A DNA stretch of 64,000 nt from Corynebacterium freiburgense. GTDB lineage: Bacteria; Actinomycetota; Actinomycetes; Mycobacteriales; Mycobacteriaceae. Each line of letters opens with the position of its first letter. The stretch's first letter is position 1. A program made the translations under genes and the position numbers. The notes under the pieces are model-generated. The model saw only the letters and a program-made list of their open reading frames with translations. It ran no database searches and was not told the DNA's origin. Of this stretch, positions 20,277 to 29,533 are shown in pieces. The stretch is from NCBI RefSeq assembly GCF_030408815.1, contig NZ_CP047355.1, positions 124,001 through 188,000 of the forward strand, written 5' to 3'.

Positions 20277-22694
20277 ATGCCAAGCCGTTGGTCGTGTGCA
20301 TTAGCATTCTGCCCCTTGCTCTTGTGGCTGCGTTTGTGGGTATTCAGGATTGCAGTCGGTATGGCTATAGTGTTTTTACCTGCACTAACAGTGGTTTCTG
20401 CGGCGCATGCTATGGAGAAAAATCCAGTACAAAATAGTGGTGAAACTAATGTTCGAGAAACTGCTTCTCAAATATTAGGAAATTCCGAAACAGCATCGGT
20501 TGATCAAACGGCAGGCACCTTACTATTGCAAGAATTCCGCCCTGGATTTGGTGGGTTTGATGTTTCTTTGGACGCCGTTAAAGAAACATCAGATCTTGTT
20601 CGAAGTGAACTAACATTTCGTGTGCTAATAAATTACACACTGCCAGAAGATTATATTTCGGAAAAATATTTTGGGTGGACACCTCCTGGAAAAATAGACC
20701 AGGATAATCGACGTGGCTCTACTCTTCTCACTCTTGATTTTGAAGAAACAGTTGATTCGCCAGAATTTCCAGATGGCACCCGAATTGAGCTTGAACTTGA
20801 ATCGAACTCGTGGGTGAAGATTCCGTTTGAGCCATCAGTATTTGAGATTAAAGATCAACAAGTACGTGAGGTGATCGGAAGCGTCTCCCTTGAACAACGA
20901 GAGTTGCCTTTCACGGTCTCACTGTTGGCCAAAGGATCACATGGCGCGCCGGAAGAAAAGTTCGATTTTGAGTATTTCTGCCATACGGACGAAGGCGTCC
21001 GGAAAGGTCAAGCGAAAATTCCTGGGGATGGAACGATCGTACCCTCGACAGAGAAATTTTTAATCGGCACTGAGTGCGAGATTGCGCTTAGAGACAATGT
21101 TCCGGGAGCCGGAGAATTACCGAGCCAAAAGCTCATTATTGGTGAAAAAACTGAAGCCCCAGATGTCTCATTTGAGATCGACTTTGAAAATGCAAATAGC
21201 CTGAAAGCTGCCAAATTTCCCCTTGACCAGCGGGGCGTCGTTACGCAAATCGGTGCGGAGGGTATTGGAGAATTTCAGGCTCGGTATCGCATTGATCTCA
21301 CCAACACCAATAAAACGCCACAGCGGCCTGAAGGCGTATTCGTCGACGAACTTGCGTTTCCCGCAGGTACGACAATTCGCTCTGTAGAGTTTCGCAATAC
21401 TCCAGACGGAACCCCGCTAAACGGAATTACTAGTGATCCGGTAGAAGAACGCGATTCGATTGTGTACCGGCGTAGCCAAATCCCTGGCAGTGTGCTTGGG
21501 GAATTTCTCCCAGGAGAAAAGAAAAGCTTGTTTGTCACAGTGGATGCGCAGATTCATAAAGATGCTTTATATAAGCGCGAATTGTTTACGTGTATTGGCC
21601 CCGATCCAAACGCCCAAGAGGCTCAAACCCCAAGTGGTTTGCAAAATTCATTCATGGTGCCCGAGGAATTCAATGATCTTGACGGCACAGATAATAACCA
21701 CGCTTGCATTAACCTGGTGATTCCCCAGGTCAGTGTGGAACACACACCTCGTCCCGGAAAGCCAGTCAATGTACTTCCTAATGGTTCAGGCCAACTTGAG
21801 TACCGAATTCATCTACGGAATACCGAGCGTTGGGCTGAGGCAACGGTTCAAATGCTCAAAGAGAAGGTCATGCTTGGGGAAATTCAAGCAACCGGGAATG
21901 CCGAGATTACAACGCAAGCCGAAAGTGGAGTTGTGGTTTCCAATGTGCGTAAAACTATTGAGCCAGCTGCACTAGGTGAAGAAATTGTAATTGCTGAGAG
22001 GATTACATTGCCACCGCGGACGGCAGTGGCCTTTGTAATAAAGGTTCCAATCACGGCCGACATTCCCCGAGAAAGCACTAAGGTCTGGGAACGATTAGGA
22101 AGCTGCTACCGAAATGACCAAGGTGGATTCGTTGGTGGTGTACAAAGTTCGGTTTCCGCACCATTTGATGCGGATGGTCCTGAAAACAATGTGGCCTGCA
22201 TTCCTGTGCAACCACCAGACCTGCCAACACTTCAATTTAGCAAAATTGATCATAAAGGTAGAGCACTATCTGGCGCGGAATTCACAATCTATCCAGATAA
22301 CAAAGGCGAACCAAGTTGTGTGCCTGTAACCGGGGCGAACCCAATACCAACACATCCAGAGCATCCTGAACGCGCAAACATTACGTTACTACCAGGTGTG
22401 TACCACTTGGTGGAAACAAAGGCGCCAAAATCACACAGCCTACTTGCTCGCCCTGTGGCATTCCGAATCACCCTAAATGATGACGGAACTAGATATGAAA
22501 TCAAACTTGTTTCGGAATCTGACGACTATGTGGTGAATGCCACGGGCTTAGAACTCCAAATTAAAAACACACTTTCCGGAAAATTGCCCGACTCAGGCTC
22601 ACATGGCCCGTTTCTCCAGATAACTGCCGGATTGCTCGTGATTAGTAGCGGCGCTTTTGCGCTGCAACGCAGACATATTTCAAACAGAAAGTAA
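20277..22694 (+). CDS. Pilus tip-type adhesin, LPDSG-anchored
   Basis: A protein of 805 residues from the ATG at 20277, preceded by AAAGGGG at 20265-20271; an upstream in-frame TTG at 20262 is less likely. Signal peptide with two hydrophobic stretches, cleaved after AHA near residue 45. One DUF5979-like Cys module (about 207-300) links it to the two giant adhesins. A long beta-rich middle region follows, then a prealbumin-like SpaA domain (about 650-768, FSKIDHKGRALSGAEFTIY ... GVYHLVETKAP with the E-box-like Glu). LPDSG (770-774), a membrane helix and RRHISNRK close it. Its size, C-terminal SpaA domain and first position before the shaft pilin suggest the tip subunit, with adhesive function inferred only. 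Confidence 0.82.
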   Translation: MPSRWSCALAFCPLLLWLRLWVFRIAVGMAIVFLPALTVVSAAHAMEKNPVQNSGETNVRETASQILGNSETASVDQTAGTLLLQEFRPGFGGFDVSLDAVKETSDLVRSELTFRVLINYTLPEDYISEKYFGWTPPGKIDQDNRRGSTLLTLDFEETVDSPEFPDGTRIELELESNSWVKIPFEPSVFEIKDQQVREVIGSVSLEQRELPFTVSLLAKGSHGAPEEKFDFEYFCHTDEGVRKGQAKIPGDGTIVPSTEKFLIGTECEIALRDNVPGAGELPSQKLIIGEKTEAPDVSFEIDFENANSLKAAKFPLDQRGVVTQIGAEGIGEFQARYRIDLTNTNKTPQRPEGVFVDELAFPAGTTIRSVEFRNTPDGTPLNGITSDPVEERDSIVYRRSQIPGSVLGEFLPGEKKSLFVTVDAQIHKDALYKRELFTCIGPDPNAQEAQTPSGLQNSFMVPEEFNDLDGTDNNHACINLVIPQVSVEHTPRPGKPVNVLPNGSGQLEYRIHLRNTERWAEATVQMLKEKVMLGEIQATGNAEITTQAESGVVVSNVRKTIEPAALGEEIVIAERITLPPRTAVAFVIKVPITADIPRESTKVWERLGSCYRNDQGGFVGGVQSSVSAPFDADGPENNVACIPVQPPDLPTLQFSKIDHKGRALSGAEFTIYPDNKGEPSCVPVTGANPIPTHPEHPERANITLLPGVYHLVETKAPKSHSLLARPVAFRITLNDDGTRYEIKLVSESDDYVVNATGLELQIKNTLSGKLPDSGSHGPFLQITAGLLVISSGAFALQRRHISNRK

Positions 22695-22843
22695 TCGATA
22701 TGCGCCAATTTAAAACAAAGTTTCGGCATCGTGCCGGCCCGATCCTTGGCGTAATGGCTCCACGCCATAGGACACAACAATTGAATACTTCTCTCCTTTC
22801 TTCTCTTCTCCTCCAATCCTTGTTCTTTCAGAAAGGTATGCAA

Positions 22844-24538
22844 ATGCGTACTTCTATGCGTCATGCTGCGACTGCAGCAATCGTAGGCCTTGTACTCTCC
22901 GTTAGCGTCGTGGGTGCCCCAGCGGCGCTCGCTCAACTGCCAGCTGCACCTGGTCCTGTGAATGCTGCAACAATTACTCAAGATTCCGGTAGCATCACCA
23001 TTCACAAGCGCCTTAATCCCGAGAACTATGGGACAGAACCAACCGGTACGATCAACGATGCTTCGACTGCAAGTGGTCAACCTGTAGAAGGTATCAAGTT
23101 CGAAATTCGTAAACTCACAGGTTTGGGCAACGGCAAGCTTGTTGATGTTCGATCCAATGAGGGCTACGCAAATGCGGCGGAATTTGCTAAGGAATTCGCG
23201 AATGCTGCTGATAAAAACGCTTTTTTGGATCAGCATGCCGAGTTTGATGCTGGTGTCGAGGGCGTGACCAATGGTGATGGTCAAGTACAGTTCGGTAATC
23301 TACAGCTCGGTGTTTACCTGGTTAGTGAATTGCCGGTGGAAGACAAATCCGGTGTGAAGGTAAACGGTGAAGTGGTTGAAGGTGTGATTACACCATCTGC
23401 ACCATTCCTGGTTTTCCTGCCGATGACCATGCCAGATAACCGCGATGCCTGGAACTATGACGTTCACGCTGTTCCAAAAAACACCAGCGTTGGGATTACC
23501 AAATCGGTTGATGACTATAAGGATGATCGTGCGCTTCATGCGGGCGATGTTTTGACCTACGAAATCAAAACTGATATTCCACGTTTAGAGCCGGGGCGCA
23601 AGCTGCAAAACTACATGATTAAGGACACCCTTCCAAAGGAAGTGGAATTCACCAATGAAAACAAAGCAAATGCAATTGTTCGCATTGAAGATGAGCAACT
23701 TCAGGCTGGCGTGGATTATGTAATCGAACAACCAAGCCCTCAGGTTGTGCCAATTTTCTTTACCGAAGCCGGTTTGGAGAAACTGTCTGCTCACGGCGGT
23801 AAAAAGGTAACTGTCCAACTGCCTGCAACCATCTTGGCGCCAGAAGTAATTGAAGCTGATCCAGAAGATAATCCAGCTGAATTGGGCAATGATGGAACTG
23901 ATAATAATGATGGTCTCGCCCACAACCGTGCGGTATTGACCTTTACCAATGACAGTGGTGTGGAAAGCTCCATCGAATCGAATGTGGTGAAATCACGTTG
24001 GGGTAACCTGCAGGTTCTTAAGACAGGCGCGAAGATCACCGACGGTAAGGAAGGTGAACCGGTAGCATTGGCGGGCGCAAAGTTTGAGCTCTACCGTTGT
24101 GATGCTGCCGGAACTGCAATTGGTGAAAAGCTCACTGTTGGCAATGAAAGCGAATGGACTTCAAACAATGAAGGGCTCATTACTATTAAGGGCCTTCAAG
24201 CAACCGATGTTCAGGACGGTGCCATGGTTGATGCAGCCAATGCACAAAAGTACTGCCTCAAGGAAACCCAAGCGCCTGAAGGCTATGAATTGTCACCACA
24301 AATGCATGTAGTTGACTTTAAAGAAGCTGATATTGATAACACGGATCCGGTTACTCTGTCTGGAATTACCGTAAATAATGACCGCATTACTCAGACCACC
24401 GAGGTTATTAACCTAACCAAGCGCTCCAGCTTCCTGCCGAATACCGGTGGTGCAGGTATCGGAATCCTAATGGCGGTAGGCGCACTTATTATCGGTGCTG
24501 GTGTATGGGCTGCAAAGCGGATGAGCCGCAAAGCCTAA
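22844..24538 (+). CDS. Major (shaft) pilin, SpaA/SpaH family, LPNTG-anchored
   Basis: A protein of 564 residues from the ATG at 22844, which has GAAAGG 7 nt upstream; in-frame ATGs at 22700 and 22838 are less well placed. Signal peptide cleaved near APAALA-Q. The N-terminal domain starts GSITIHKRLNPENYG. The pilin motif WNYDVHAVPK (203-212) supplies Lys212, the likely cross-linking nucleophile. An E-box lies at YCLKETQAPEGY (470-481), and two or three CnaB/SpaA-like folds with expected internal isopeptide bonds are present. LPNTG (531-535), a helix and KRMSRKA end it. The class C sortase encoded next would polymerise it into the pilus shaft. The 149 nt before the start, after the tip gene, are pyrimidine-rich untranslated leader. 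Confidence 0.92.
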   Translation: MRTSMRHAATAAIVGLVLSVSVVGAPAALAQLPAAPGPVNAATITQDSGSITIHKRLNPENYGTEPTGTINDASTASGQPVEGIKFEIRKLTGLGNGKLVDVRSNEGYANAAEFAKEFANAADKNAFLDQHAEFDAGVEGVTNGDGQVQFGNLQLGVYLVSELPVEDKSGVKVNGEVVEGVITPSAPFLVFLPMTMPDNRDAWNYDVHAVPKNTSVGITKSVDDYKDDRALHAGDVLTYEIKTDIPRLEPGRKLQNYMIKDTLPKEVEFTNENKANAIVRIEDEQLQAGVDYVIEQPSPQVVPIFFTEAGLEKLSAHGGKKVTVQLPATILAPEVIEADPEDNPAELGNDGTDNNDGLAHNRAVLTFTNDSGVESSIESNVVKSRWGNLQVLKTGAKITDGKEGEPVALAGAKFELYRCDAAGTAIGEKLTVGNESEWTSNNEGLITIKGLQATDVQDGAMVDAANAQKYCLKETQAPEGYELSPQMHVVDFKEADIDNTDPVTLSGITVNNDRITQTTEVINLTKRSSFLPNTGGAGIGILMAVGALIIGAGVWAAKRMSRKA

Positions 24539-24625
24539 ACCATACGCGGCGTCGAAAAGCGCCAGAAGGGTTAGCGGGGAGCCCTCACACTTCCCCGCAG
24601 CATAACAACAAACCAAGGAGTTGAA

Positions 24626-26302
24626 TTGGCAATGCACCGCTATTCAATGGTTACGGTGAAAACTCCGCCTGAGGGTGAGGAAAAACCGCAAGTAAGAATC
24701 CGGCGGATGGCATTGCCAATTTTCATTATCTTTATTGGAATGGGCGTGCTGCTCTACCCAGTTATTGCAACGCAATGGAACAATATTCAGCAGCAAAAAG
24801 TAGCTGATGATTATTCCCAATTCGTGCAAGAACAACCCGAAGAAGTACGAAATGAAATCTTCGATGCGGCACTCCGATACAATACTGAAAAGCAAGGAAG
24901 CCCAATTCTGGACCCCTGGCTTGCGGATGTCACAGAAGATAACCCGCAATATCAGGAATATATGCAGCACCTCAAAACAAATGGGGCAATGGCGCAAATT
25001 GTGGTTCCAAAAGCAAAAGTAAAACTACCCGTGTACCACGGTAGCGATGAAAAAGTCCTGGAAAAAGGCGTCGGTCATCTTTTTGGAACAAGTCTTCCGG
25101 TGGGAGGCGAATCTACACACGCTGTACTTACAGGACACACCGGCCTGGCCAATGCAACACTTTTTGACAACTTAACTGATGTACGCGAAGGTGATGCGAT
25201 TTACCTTTATGTCTTTGGAAAATCCTTGAAATATGAGGTAGACCAGCTGGAAGTAGTACTCCCACACGAAGTAGAACATTTAGCTGTTATAGAAGGGCAA
25301 GACCTGGTCACCCTTATCACCTGCACTCCATACGGCATTAACTCGCACCGGCTTCTTGTGCGAGGGCATCGCGTACCGCTAGACCCTGGTGAAGAGGCAA
25401 TTGCTGAAGGGCAGAGGGGACTTATCTGGCAATGGTGGATGATTGCAGCCTTGGCGGTATGCACGCTTGTATGCGTGCTTATTGTGGTGTGGATATGGCG
25501 GCTTATTCGGCGGAATCGGGCGGTCCAGCGAAATACGGCCACGCAGGGAATTGTTATTGCGGTCTTGCTTTTTAGTACATTGCTGTATTCCTACGATGGA
25601 ATACCAACCGCGAAAGCAGATGAAAAAACCGTAGTGGGAAACATATCGTTTTTAGATCCTTCCACGATTGAATCCTCGCAAACGGGTGAAATTACTCTGA
25701 TAAAAAACACGACCATTGGAAAAACATCTCAGCCAATTCCCGATGCATACTTTACTGCGAAACGCATTGCAGGTATTGATGTCACAACATCAGCTGGTTG
25801 GGAATTGGCAAAACAATATACTGTTGCGCAAGCCGAATACGCGGAAACGGATTACACTGCGGCCGCTATAACTAATGAATACGGTGAAGCAACACTAACC
25901 GGGCTGCCAATTGGTTTGTATTTTATTAAGGAACAGGATTCCGGTAGCCAACGATACGGCAAAGTAACCGCAATGCCATTTCTTATTACACTGCCAACGG
26001 GCAATATCACAGGTACCAAGTGGGAATATGCAACGCGTATTTCGTTAAAAACAATGCGCGATAGTACGACCGATAAACTTACCAGCACACGGACTAAAGA
26101 ACCTACCGTAGTGCCTACCTACGAAACTCCTAATAGACAAGCAAGTGGAAACACGGGTGATCGTGGTGTTGCCGCAGGAGCATTGGCCGAGACCGGCGCA
26201 AATGTCTGGGGGCTAGTCGCGCTTGTGATGGGCTGTGTAATTTTGGGAATTGCATTGCGGTCTGGAATAGCACACTGGGTTAGTCATGCGTGGCGGCGAT
26301 AA
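24626..26302 (+). CDS. Class C sortase fused in frame to a base-type pilin (LAETG)
   Basis: One uninterrupted frame of 558 residues. Residues 1-300 are a complete class C pilin sortase: N-terminal helix (28-47), lid DPW (96-98), His171 (LTGHTG), Cys233 (TLITCTP), Arg242, and the C-terminal helix (about 269-291). Then follows a second hydrophobic segment (308-323) ending TAKA (328-331), like a signal peptide. Next comes a SpaB-like minor pilin domain (about 345-485: GEITLIKNT, AGIDVTTSAGWELAKQYTVAQAE, LPIGLYFIKEQ), LAETG (520-524), a helix and a basic tail. In known spa clusters these are two genes. Signal peptidase cleavage after residue 331 could yield two proteins. The start is TTG 24626 (AAGGAG 5 nt before) or ATG 24632. 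The 3' end overlaps sigC by 23 bp. Confidence 0.88.
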   Translation: MAMHRYSMVTVKTPPEGEEKPQVRIRRMALPIFIIFIGMGVLLYPVIATQWNNIQQQKVADDYSQFVQEQPEEVRNEIFDAALRYNTEKQGSPILDPWLADVTEDNPQYQEYMQHLKTNGAMAQIVVPKAKVKLPVYHGSDEKVLEKGVGHLFGTSLPVGGESTHAVLTGHTGLANATLFDNLTDVREGDAIYLYVFGKSLKYEVDQLEVVLPHEVEHLAVIEGQDLVTLITCTPYGINSHRLLVRGHRVPLDPGEEAIAEGQRGLIWQWWMIAALAVCTLVCVLIVVWIWRLIRRNRAVQRNTATQGIVIAVLLFSTLLYSYDGIPTAKADEKTVVGNISFLDPSTIESSQTGEITLIKNTTIGKTSQPIPDAYFTAKRIAGIDVTTSAGWELAKQYTVAQAEYAETDYTAAAITNEYGEATLTGLPIGLYFIKEQDSGSQRYGKVTAMPFLITLPTGNITGTKWEYATRISLKTMRDSTTDKLTSTRTKEPTVVPTYETPNRQASGNTGDRGVAAGALAETGANVWGLVALVMGCVILGIALRSGIAHWVSHAWRR

Positions 26303-26885
26303 TATCGGCGCGGGCGCGCGCAACACGTGATCGAATCGTGCCAACCCTAACGCCTGCGATTTTCGCAGCCTCATCATAGGTATAGCCCAATACTTGGGTG
26401 AGTATTAAGGCTTCACGGCGATCTGGAGAAAGTTGGTCTATAAGAATCCGGGCGTCAATCCATTCCGCCCATGAGTTCGAGGTTGCTGAAGATGCGCGGG
26501 CGTCTTCGTACTCAGTGGCGGATTTCCGGGGGCGAGCCAAATCGTGGCGAATATTGTCTACCCACACCCTGCGGGCGAGCGATAAAATCCATGTGCGTGC
26601 TGATGATCGAGCGGCGAATCGGGGAAGGGCGCTAATCACTCGAAGGTAGGTTTCCTGGGTAAGGTCATCGGCGATTTCGCGGCCGCCAAGATGCGCTAAT
26701 AAACGCCAAACATCCGTTTGGGTAGCTTGAATGAATTCCGTGAGTGCGTCACGGTCGCCTCTGCCAGCGCGGATGGCTAGGTCGGTGACGTGGGCGTCGT
26801 CACGCGGGGTAGAGGAATTCACAACGGTTAAGGATACCAGCGTTTTTGTGCTTCTCGACGCCGCGCAGCCCGCTGAGTCGCGCAT
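26280..26885 (-). CDS. sigC: ECF sigma factor SigC
   Basis: A protein of 201 residues with sigma region 2 (REIADDLTQETYLRVISALPRF, ARTWILSLARRVWVDNIR) and region 4 (LSPDRREALILTQVLGYTYDEAAKIAGVRVGTIRSRVARAR). Divergence from katA is the position of sigC in C. glutamicum, where SigC controls respiratory oxidase genes. The first 25-30 residues are poorly supported: no ribosome site stands before the ATG at 26885, and a shorter start is possible. The stop lies inside the 3' end of the sortase-pilin gene on the other strand, so the insertion of the pilus cluster ends exactly at this gene. Confidence 0.85.
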   Translation of the reverse strand: MRDSAGCAASRSTKTLVSLTVVNSSTPRDDAHVTDLAIRAGRGDRDALTEFIQATQTDVWRLLAHLGGREIADDLTQETYLRVISALPRFAARSSARTWILSLARRVWVDNIRHDLARPRKSATEYEDARASSATSNSWAEWIDARILIDQLSPDRREALILTQVLGYTYDEAAKIAGVRVGTIRSRVARARADIIAATHD

Positions 26886-26912
26886 TTGTGGCTGTTTGCC
26901 TGCGGTTTTTAG

Positions 26913-26936
26913 ATTAATAGGTGATTACCTATTAAT
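26913..26936. promoter_or_regulatory. Perfect 10+10 palindrome between sigC and katA
   Basis: ATTAATAGGT and ACCTATTAAT are perfect inverted arms with a 4-bp spacer. The site ends 11 bp before the katA -35 box, where an activator such as an OxyR-type regulator would bind, and close to the 5' end of sigC on the other side. The binding protein is not known from the sequence. Confidence 0.7.
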
Positions 26937-26947
26937 ATGGCGATTTC

Positions 26948-26976
26948 TTGCAGGTTTTACGTATGGAATGTATGCT
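26948..26976 (+). promoter_or_regulatory. katA promoter
   Basis: TTGCAG (26948-26953), 17 bp, TATGCT (26971-26976), followed by about 30 nt and the ribosome site AAAGGA before the katA ATG. Confidence 0.65.
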
Positions 26977-27009
26977 TATTGCACCAGCCCATTTTGAAAG
27001 GAAATTCCA

Positions 27010-28515
27010 ATGACTGACGTAGCTTCGCGCGGCCTTTGCCCGGTTGCTCACGGCTCATCCACGGGTCTTAATGGAGCACCTGTAGCCAGCGAGAACCACT
27101 CCATCACCCAGGGTCAGCAAGGCACCGTTGCGCTGCATGATTTCCATCTTATTGAAAAGCTTGCCCACTTTAACCGGGAGCGCGTTCCGGAGCGTGTTGT
27201 GCATGCCAAAGGTTCCGGTGCTTTTGGTGAGTTCCATGTAACCGAAGATGTTTCCGCATACACATGTGCAGCTCTTTTCCAGCCAAATGTGACCACCCCA
27301 CTTTTGGTTCGCTTCTCCACTGTTGCTGGCGAGCAGGGCAGCCCTGACTCCTGGCGCGACGTCCGCGGATTCGCTATTAAGTTCTATACCACCGAGGGTA
27401 ACTACGATATCGTGGGCAATAACACCCCGATCTTCTTTATCCGCGATGGTATTAAATTCCCTGACTTTATCCATTCCCAAAAGCGTCTTCCTCATACCGG
27501 TCTGCGTGACGCCAATATGCAGTGGGATTTCTGGACCCGCAGCCCAGAAAGCGCACACCAAGTTACCTACCTTATGGGTGATCGTGGTATTCCAAAGACC
27601 TTCCGCCATATGGATGGATTTGGTTCCCACACCTACCAGTGGATCAATGAAGCTGGTGAGCGTTTCTGGGTGAAGTACCACTTTAAGACCCGCCAAGGTT
27701 GGGAATATTACACCGACGAAGAAGCCGCAAAGATTACTGGTGAAAACGCTGATTCCTCGCGCTCCGACCTTTGGGACGCTATTGAACGCGGCGATTACCC
27801 AGTGTGGGACTTCTATGTCCAGATTATGCCTGTCGCTGAGGCAGAGAACTACCGCTGGAACCCATTCGACCTGACCAAGACCTGGTCCCACAAAGATTAC
27901 CCACTGGTCAAGGTTGGTCACTTTGAGCTTAACCGCAACCCAGAGAACTTCTTCGCTCAAATCGAGCAGGCTGCATTTGCGCCTTCCAACCTGGTACGCG
28001 GTGTTGGCTTCTCCCCAGACAAAATGCTCATCGCCCGCGGTTTTGCCTATGCAGACGCTCACCGCTACCGCATTGGCGCCAACCATGAGCAGGTTCCAGT
28101 AAACCAGCCAGTATGCCCGGTAAACTCCTACGCGCAAGATGGCGCAATGACCTACCAATTCCGTGGCGCAGAACCTGTGTATTCTCCGAACGGCTTTGGG
28201 CGTGAAGCAGGCTACAACGACTCCGGCAATACCGTTACCGTGGGCACCGCAGGCGATTTGGGCCTTTGGGATACCCACGGCAATGATTTCACCCGTGGCG
28301 CCTACGTTCAGCACCCCGAAGACGATGACTTTATCCAGGCCGGGCAGCTCGTCCGCAATGTGCTTGACGACGCCGCTCGCGAACGCCTCGCAGGCAATAT
28401 TGCGCGCGCAATGTCCGGCGTTTCCCCTGAGATTGAAGCTCGCGTCTACGAGTACTGGACCAATGTAGACCCATGGCTCGGCGGACGTGTCCGCGAACTG
28501 TTTACCAGCAAGTAA
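27010..28515 (+). CDS. katA: Haem catalase, small-subunit type
   Basis: KatA (EC 1.11.1.6) breaks down hydrogen peroxide. The 501 residues match the small-subunit monofunctional catalases. Conserved parts are [17 protein letters not shown] (catalytic His), [37 protein letters not shown] (catalytic Asn) and [23 protein letters not shown] (haem-ligand Tyr region). AAAGGA precedes the ATG by 7 nt. It is divergent from sigC, with a strong palindrome at the promoter, and a strong terminator follows. The gene has a sharper codon preference than its neighbours, in line with high expression. Confidence 0.97.
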   Translation: MTDVASRGLCPVAHGSSTGLNGAPVASENHSITQGQQGTVALHDFHLIEKLAHFNRERVPERVVHAKGSGAFGEFHVTEDVSAYTCAALFQPNVTTPLLVRFSTVAGEQGSPDSWRDVRGFAIKFYTTEGNYDIVGNNTPIFFIRDGIKFPDFIHSQKRLPHTGLRDANMQWDFWTRSPESAHQVTYLMGDRGIPKTFRHMDGFGSHTYQWINEAGERFWVKYHFKTRQGWEYYTDEEAAKITGENADSSRSDLWDAIERGDYPVWDFYVQIMPVAEAENYRWNPFDLTKTWSHKDYPLVKVGHFELNRNPENFFAQIEQAAFAPSNLVRGVGFSPDKMLIARGFAYADAHRYRIGANHEQVPVNQPVCPVNSYAQDGAMTYQFRGAEPVYSPNGFGREAGYNDSGNTVTVGTAGDLGLWDTHGNDFTRGAYVQHPEDDDFIQAGQLVRNVLDDAARERLAGNIARAMSGVSPEIEARVYEYWTNVDPWLGGRVRELFTSK

Positions 28516-28738
28516 TACTTTTTGGTGCTAATAACCCGGCAGCCTCTGGACGCAGCTGCCGGGTTATTTTTGTTTTTCTGGGCCAAAAGAAGAGTCCCAA
28601 GGCGATTATTAAGCCGAGTAGTAGATAAAGACCGAACTCGATCGGTCCAATATTTAATCCAGTTAGCTCAACGATAAAAGGAAGTAGTGCGTACCAGATC
28701 ACGGCAAATAATACTACGGGAACTAACTTCTTTAGCAT
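28502..28738 (-). CDS. Small two-helix membrane protein
   Basis: A frame of 78 residues from the ATG at 28738 (AGAAGG about 8 nt upstream on the minus strand) with two hydrophobic segments separated by NIGPIEFG and a basic tail after WPRKTK. The last 20 or so codons run through the katA terminator hairpin and overlap the katA stop codon, so the true functional part may be only the first 55 residues. No family is recognised. Confidence 0.5.
   Translation of the reverse strand: MLKKLVPVVLFAVIWYALLPFIVELTGLNIGPIEFGLYLLLGLIIALGLFFWPRKTKITRQLRPEAAGLLAPKSITCW
28530..28571. terminator. Terminator after katA
   Basis: AATAACCCGGCAGC (28530-28543) pairs perfectly with GCTGCCGGGTTATT (28555-28568), followed by a T-run. 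Confidence 0.92.
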
Positions 28739-28970
28739 CACGGACCTTCTCACATTTGGATCGATTTACTTCTTAGCATTATCGGTGCGGAATTGGTTAC
28801 CACCGCGACGACACAGCCAATTTTAAAGGAATTTTATATGAAAAATTTCCTATATTGATATGTCATTTTTCACGTTTTGCGAGTGGTAGGGACCTTGCTA
28901 TAGGTGCCAGTTTCCTATTCTCACTACAATGGCAGCGATACAGTAAATATCTCGAAAGGATATCTGAAAA

Positions 28971-29402
28971 ATGGCAGAAACACTCTACACCGCAACGGTT
29001 ACCTCAACTGGCGGAGGCCGCGATGGTCATGCAGCTTCCCCGGCTGGCGACTTTGCACTTGACGTCCGCCCACCAAAAGAACTTGGTGGCTCCGGAAATG
29101 CAGCTAACCCAGAACTCCTATTCTCCGCAGCTTGGTCGACCTGCTTTAACGGTGCGCTCCAGCTCATTATGAAAAACGAAGGTGTAGACGTGGCCAAATT
29201 CCAGCCATCCGTCACCGCCGAAACTTCGCTGAACCGTGACCCCAGTGGCGTCGGTTTCCGTCTCTCCGGGAAAATCACCGTAGAGTTCGAAAACCAGGAT
29301 GAACTTGCAAACGCTGCGGAACTCGTCGCCAAAGCACACGAATTCTGCCCATACTCCAAAGCCGTACGTGGCGAATTCGATGCTGAAGCCGTACTCGGCT
29401 AA
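28971..29402 (+). CDS. ohr: Organic hydroperoxide reductase, Ohr/OsmC family
   Basis: A thiol peroxidase of 143 residues that reduces organic hydroperoxides. The two redox Cys lie in WSTCFNGAL (near residue 58) and HEFCPYSKAV (near 124); the N-terminal ETLYTATVTSTGGGRDGHA matches the Ohr branch rather than general OsmC. GAAAGGA stands shortly before the ATG. The 200 bp upstream are AT-rich, with TACAAT (28925-28930) as a possible -10 box. No ohrR gene is adjacent. Its place after katA gives a small oxidative-stress group. Confidence 0.93.
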   Translation: MAETLYTATVTSTGGGRDGHAASPAGDFALDVRPPKELGGSGNAANPELLFSAAWSTCFNGALQLIMKNEGVDVAKFQPSVTAETSLNRDPSGVGFRLSGKITVEFENQDELANAAELVAKAHEFCPYSKAVRGEFDAEAVLG

Positions 29403-29502
29403 AACCCCAAGGGGGTAACCTCCTTATACCCTGCAAACCCCAAACCTATGCCGTGACCCAAAGCAAACACAACACCTAGGTTTGGGGTTTGCCTTGGGGT
29501 TT
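29402..29502. terminator. Long nested hairpin after ohr
   Basis: GCAAACCCCAAACCTA (29433-29448) pairs perfectly with TAGGTTTGGGGTTTGC (29477-29492). An outer pair, AAACCCCAAGG (29402-29412) with CCTTGGGGTTT (29492-29502), lies directly around it. It sits between convergent genes and probably terminates both. Confidence 0.8.
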
Positions 29503-29533
29503 AACTTCTAAAATGCGGAAATCCGCCGATTCC

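Noticed and set aside
27055..28314. Open frame of 419 codons antisense to katA
   Set aside because: It lies entirely within the well-supported catalase gene, has no family features, and is explained by the strong codon preference of katA.
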